Positions 60,838-64,000 of a stretch of DNA of 64,000 nt are shown here, in pieces. Made by a program: the position numbers and the translations under genes. Source of the DNA: JASLDZ01 sp964244065 (lineage in GTDB: Bacteria; Pseudomonadota; Alphaproteobacteria; Caulobacterales; Caulobacteraceae); assembly GCA_964244065.1 (NCBI GenBank), contig CAXTHH010000002.1:124001-188000 (forward strand). The letters are read 5' to 3'. Each line of letters starts with the position of its first letter. The first letter of the stretch is position 1. The notes below the pieces were generated by a model. The model was not told the DNA's origin. It worked only from the letters and a program-made list of their open reading frames with translations, and ran no database searches.

Positions 60838-61119
60838 ATGAAGATGACCATCGAGATCGACCTCACGCCCGTGGAGGCCCGCGCCTTCTTCGGCCTGCCG
60901 GACGTGACCCCGCTGAACGACCACATGGTCGAGGAGATGAAGCGCCGGCTGGACGCCAACATCGCCATGCTGGAGCCCGCCGAGCTGCTCCGCTCCTGGA
61001 TGGCCTTCGGCGGCCAGGCCACCGAGCAGTTCCAAAAGCTGATGACGGCCGCGGCCCAGAACGCCATGACGGGCGCCAGGGGCGGGGGCATGCCCGGCGC
61101 GTCCACCCGCACGCCGTGA
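60838..61119 (+). CDS. DUF6489 family protein
   Basis: 93-aa protein of a family found mainly in Caulobacterales and Sphingomonadales. MKMTIEIDLTPVEARAFFGL and PDVTPLNDHMVEEMKRRLDA are its diagnostic segments. A Gly/Ala C-terminal tail follows. Function unknown; phasin-like or PHA-related roles have been suggested by context in other genomes, and I do not claim them here. Confidence 0.85.
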   Translation: MKMTIEIDLTPVEARAFFGLPDVTPLNDHMVEEMKRRLDANIAMLEPAELLRSWMAFGGQATEQFQKLMTAAAQNAMTGARGGGMPGASTRTP

Positions 61120-61180
61120 CGACGGGGACGGCTCCCCTTCCCTCCGCGGATGGCGGGACGAGGGAGAGCGGGGTCGGCGC

Positions 61181-62521
61181 GTGAGCCGCAGGGACACCAT
61201 CTTCGCCCCGGCCACCGCGCCCGGGCGGGCGGCCGTGGCCGTGGTGCGTCTCTCCGGCCCGCGGACGGACGCCACGGTCCGCGCGCTCGGGGGCGCCCTG
61301 CCCCCGCCGCGCCGCGCCTCGCTCCGCACCCTGCGCGACGCCGCCGGCGAGGCGCTGGACCGGGCCCTCGTGCTGTGGATGCCGGGCCCCGGCAGCTTCA
61401 CCGGCGAGGACACGGCGGAGCTGCACCTGCACGGCGGCCCCGCCGTGGTCGCCGGCGTCGCCGGGGCGCTCGCCCACCTCGGCCTTCGCCTGGCCGAGCC
61501 CGGCGAGTTCACCCGCCGCGCCTTCGAGAACGGCCGCATGGACCTCACCGAGGCCGAGGCGGTGGCCGACCTGGTGGACGCCGAGGGCGAGGCCCAGCGG
61601 CGGCAGGCGCTCGACCAGCTGGGGGGCGGCGCGTCCCGCCGCCACGCCGCCTGGCGCGAGGCCCTGCTCGACGCCCTCGCCCACCTGGAGGCGGCGGTCG
61701 ACTTCCCCGACGAGGATCTGCCCGACGCCGTCGCCGCGCGCGCCCGCGACCCGCTCCGGCGCCTCAGGGCCGAGCTGGAGGCCGCCGCCGCCGACCGGCG
61801 CGGCGAGCGCGTGCGCGAGGGCCTGCGCATCGCCCTCGTCGGTGCGCCGAACGCGGGCAAGTCCACCCTGCTGAACGCCCTGCTGGGCCGCGACGCCGCC
61901 ATCGTCACCCCGATCCCCGGCACCACCCGCGACGTGCTGGAGGGCCGGCTGATGCTGGCCGGCGCCCCCGCCGTCCTCGCCGACACCGCCGGCCTGCGCG
62001 ACACGGACGACGTGGTTGAGCGTGAAGGCGTCCGTCGCGCCCACGCCTGGGCCGGCGACGCCGACCTGCGCCTGCTGGTGCTGGACGGCACGGCCCCCGC
62101 CACGCACGCGGAGGCGCTGGCCCTGCGCCGGCCGGGCGACCTGGTGCTGGAGAACAAGGCGGACCTTGCGCCTCCCCCTCCCCGCAGGGGGGAGGGAGAG
62201 GATGCGGCCCAGTCGGCGAGCGGGCGGATGCGCCTGTCCGCCCACGATCCCGCCGACGTCCAGCACCTCCGCGAGTGGCTGGACGGCTGGGCGACGCGCC
62301 TGCTCGGCGGCGCGGAGCCGCCCGCGGCCACGCGCCTGCGGCACCGGCTCGCCCTCTCCGACGCGGCGGGTGCGCTCGGGCGGGCGCTGGAGGCCCGCTC
62401 GCCCGAGCTCGCCGCGGAGGACGTGCGTCTGGCGGTCCGCGCGCTGGAGCGGCTGTCCGGCCGGATCGGGGCGGAGGAGGTGCTCGGCCGGGTCTTCTCC
62501 ACCTTCTGCATCGGCAAGTAG
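61181..62521 (+). CDS. mnmE: tRNA modification GTPase MnmE with a repeat insert in the G domain
   Basis: With MnmG, adds the aminomethyl/carboxymethylaminomethyl group to U34. 446 aa. It has the N-terminal THF-binding domain (DTIFAPATAPGRAAVAVVRL), GEFTRRAFENGRMDL, and the GTPase motifs GAPNAGKSTLLNAL, PIPGTTRDV, DTAG and NKAD. The C-terminal redox motif CIGK is intact. Between NKAD and the SAHDPAD segment there is an APPPPRRGEGED stretch whose DNA is a palindrome (62171-62201). The start is GTG 61181. Confidence 0.95.
   Translation: MSRRDTIFAPATAPGRAAVAVVRLSGPRTDATVRALGGALPPPRRASLRTLRDAAGEALDRALVLWMPGPGSFTGEDTAELHLHGGPAVVAGVAGALAHLGLRLAEPGEFTRRAFENGRMDLTEAEAVADLVDAEGEAQRRQALDQLGGGASRRHAAWREALLDALAHLEAAVDFPDEDLPDAVAARARDPLRRLRAELEAAAADRRGERVREGLRIALVGAPNAGKSTLLNALLGRDAAIVTPIPGTTRDVLEGRLMLAGAPAVLADTAGLRDTDDVVEREGVRRAHAWAGDADLRLLVLDGTAPATHAEALALRRPGDLVLENKADLAPPPPRRGEGEDAAQSASGRMRLSAHDPADVQHLREWLDGWATRLLGGAEPPAATRLRHRLALSDAAGALGRALEARSPELAAEDVRLAVRALERLSGRIGAEEVLGRVFSTFCIGK
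62171..62201. repeat. Palindromic insert within mnmE
   Basis: Short near-palindrome with a CCTCCCCCTCCCC arm and a GGGGGGAGGGAGAGG arm. It is translated as the proline/arginine/glutamate-rich PPPPRRGEGE between the G4 and G5 motifs. It resembles the core of the R2 repeats and keeps the reading frame. Confidence 0.6.
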
Positions 62522-62535
62522 CCGCTCGCCTGCGA

Positions 62536-62551
62536 TGTTTCACGTGGAACA
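62536..62551. promoter_or_regulatory. parS-like site (TGTTTCACGTGGAACA)
   Basis: 15 of 16 positions match the parS consensus TGTTTCACGTGAAACA. It lies in the short gap between mnmE and mnmG. Together with the site at 56055 it points to ParB loading near the origin. Confidence 0.75.
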
Positions 62552-62604
62552 TCGGCCGACGTCGCTGGACGCGGACGGGCGCCCCGCCTAGATCACGGTC
62601 TCCC

Positions 62605-64000
62605 ATGACCCGCCCCGACGTCATCGTCATCGGCGCCGGCCACGCCGGTTGCGAGGCCGCGGCCGCCGCCGCGCGGGCCGGCGCGCGCACGCTGCTGCTG
62701 ACGCACCGCCTCGACACCGTCGGCGAGATGAGCTGCAACCCGGCGATCGGCGGCCTCGGCAAGGGGCACCTGGTCCGCGAGGTGGACGCGCTCGGCGGGC
62801 TGATGGGCGTGCTGGCCGACGAGGCCGGCATCCAGTTCCGCCTGCTCAACCGCTCCAAGGGCGCGGCCGTCCGCGGCCCCCGCGCGCAGATCGACCGTCG
62901 ACTGTACCGCGAGGCGATGCAGCGCACGCTGTCCGCCTATGCCGGGCTAGAGGTGGCCGCGGCCGCCGTCGAGGACCTCATCGTCGAGGACGGTCGTGTG
63001 GCCGGCGTCGTCACCGCCGATGGAGAGGTTCTCCGCGCGGGGGCGGTGGTGCTCACCTCCGGCACCTTCCTCAACGGCGTCATCCACCGGGGCGAGACGC
63101 GGACCCCCGCCGGCCGCCATGGCGAGGCGCCCGCGCTCGGCCTGTCCGAGCGGCTCTACGGCCTGGGTCTGCGCCTGGGCCGGCTCAAGACCGGCACCCC
63201 CGCCCGGCTCGACGCCCGCTCCATCGCCTGGGACCGGCTGGAGATGCAGCCGGGCGACGAGGCGCCCTCGCCCTTCTCCTTCCTCACCGACCGGATCGAC
63301 CGCGAGCAGGTGGCCTGCGGCGTCACCTGGACCACGGCCGAGACGCACCGGATCATCGCCGAGCGGCTGGGCGAGAGCGCCGTCTACGGCGGCCGCGCCA
63401 CCGGCGTGGGCCCCCGCTACTGCCCCTCCATCGAGGACAAGGTGGTGCGCTTCGCCGACAGGTCGGCGCACCAGGTGTTCCTGGAGCCGGAGGGGCTGCC
63501 CGGCTCCGCGGACGGCGAGGTGGTCTACCCGAACGGGATCTCCACCTCGGTCGGCGAGGCGACGCAGGACGCGTTCCTGCGCACCATTCCCGGCCTGGAG
63601 CGGGTGGCCGTGCGCCGCTACGGCTACGCCATCGAGTACGACTACGTGGACCCGCGGGAGCTCTCGCCGACCTACGAGGCCAAGCGCCTGCCAGGCCTCT
63701 ACCTGGCCGGCCAGATCAACGGCACGACGGGGTACGAAGAGGCCGCCGCGCAGGGGCTGATGGCCGGGCTGAACGCCGCGCGCGCCGCCGGCGGCCAGGA
63801 GGGCGCGGTGCTCGCCCGCGACCAGGCCTACATCGGCGTGATGACGGACGACCTGGTGACGCACGGCGTCAGCGAGCCGTACCGCATGTTCACCAGCCGC
63901 GCCGAGTTCCGCCTTCTCCTGCGCGCGGACAACGCCGATCAGCGGCTGACCCCCCTCGGCGAGGCCTGGGGCCTGGTGGCCGGCGCGCGGTCCGCCGCCT
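62605..64000 (+). CDS. mnmG: tRNA uridine-5-carboxymethylaminomethyl modification enzyme MnmG (5' part)
   Basis: FAD enzyme that partners MnmE in wobble uridine modification. The start is ATG 62605: DVIVIGAGHAGCEAAAAAAR is the FAD-binding fold, followed by MSCNPAIGGLGKGHLVREVD, TGTFLNGVIHRGE-type segments and LYLAGQINGTTGYEEAAAQG. About 465 residues are present; the gene runs off the right edge of the window. In alphaproteobacteria rsmG, parA and parB usually follow. Confidence 0.96.
   Translation, partial: MTRPDVIVIGAGHAGCEAAAAAARAGARTLLLTHRLDTVGEMSCNPAIGGLGKGHLVREVDALGGLMGVLADEAGIQFRLLNRSKGAAVRGPRAQIDRRLYREAMQRTLSAYAGLEVAAAAVEDLIVEDGRVAGVVTADGEVLRAGAVVLTSGTFLNGVIHRGETRTPAGRHGEAPALGLSERLYGLGLRLGRLKTGTPARLDARSIAWDRLEMQPGDEAPSPFSFLTDRIDREQVACGVTWTTAETHRIIAERLGESAVYGGRATGVGPRYCPSIEDKVVRFADRSAHQVFLEPEGLPGSADGEVVYPNGISTSVGEATQDAFLRTIPGLERVAVRRYGYAIEYDYVDPRELSPTYEAKRLPGLYLAGQINGTTGYEEAAAQGLMAGLNAARAAGGQEGAVLARDQAYIGVMTDDLVTHGVSEPYRMFTSRAEFRLLLRADNADQRLTPLGEAWGLVAGARSAA

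Overview
The window reads as one contiguous stretch of alphaproteobacterial chromosome with very high GC content (by eye about three quarters G+C, not computed). The markers are the cell-cycle regulator GcrA, a Tol-Pal operon with a proline-rich TolA, HemJ, a DUF6489 protein, a cysteine-free AccD, intracellular PHB depolymerase and, above all, an origin-type gene neighbourhood (hemJ-hemH / ppsR-maf-aroE-coaE-dnaQ, plus rho-mnmE-mnmG). A perfect CtrA-type site sits between hemH and ppsR. A Caulobacterales-like lineage fits best, but I cannot name a genus. Almost every gene is a chromosomal housekeeping gene; I see no transposase, prophage, CRISPR array, rRNA or tRNA.

Layout. 1-9.7 kb: dapF, mtaB, ftsY, yciB, a repeat-flanked DUF559 nuclease gene, a DUF29 gene, ppa, an AmpG-type permease and maeB. 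9.7-20.7 kb: gcrA, a 0.75-kb gene-free repeat cluster, phaZ, glnD, a gap/toxin-antitoxin/pgk cluster, sodC and zapA. 20.9-32.5 kb: PBP1A, ruvCAB, then ybgC-tolQRAB-pal-cpoB and tilS. 32.5-41.4 kb: corA, trpF, a second toxin-antitoxin pair, trpB, a new small membrane ORF, trpA, accD, folC, a UbiH-type monooxygenase and small membrane proteins. 41.6-47.1 kb: a 2OG oxygenase, AhpD, dapB, yebC, a YmdB-type phosphoesterase, a 5-FCL and a probable 6S RNA. 47.1-53 kb: hemJ and hemH point left, then comes a 0.48-kb gene-free gap that I read as the chromosomal origin, and ppsR-maf-aroE-coaE-dnaQ point right. 53-64 kb: an acyl-CoA dehydrogenase pair, a PH-domain protein, rho, a lipoprotein, a quinone oxidoreductase, a dienelactone hydrolase, mnmE and the start of mnmG, with two parS-like sites.

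The most distinctive trait is the density of short palindromic repeats, which fall into at least six families. They are not confined to inert gaps. Some supply the Shine-Dalgarno sequence of the next gene (ybgC, probably ruvB; folC and mtaB with longer spacing). One pair flanks and overlaps the signals of a DUF559 nuclease gene. One is translated as the C-terminus of HemH, and a short related palindrome lies in frame inside the MnmE GTPase domain. Two toxin-antitoxin pairs are likewise nested, on the same strand, inside housekeeping operons (gap-pgk and trpF-trpB).

Many operons are translationally coupled through ATGA/GTGA overlaps: ftsY-yciB, ruvC-ruvA, tolA-tolB, trpB-small ORF-trpA-accD, maf-aroE-coaE, hemH-hemJ and the acyl-CoA dehydrogenase cluster. 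The origin, the CtrA site, the parS sites, gcrA, zapA and ftsY suggest a region rich in replication, segregation and division functions.
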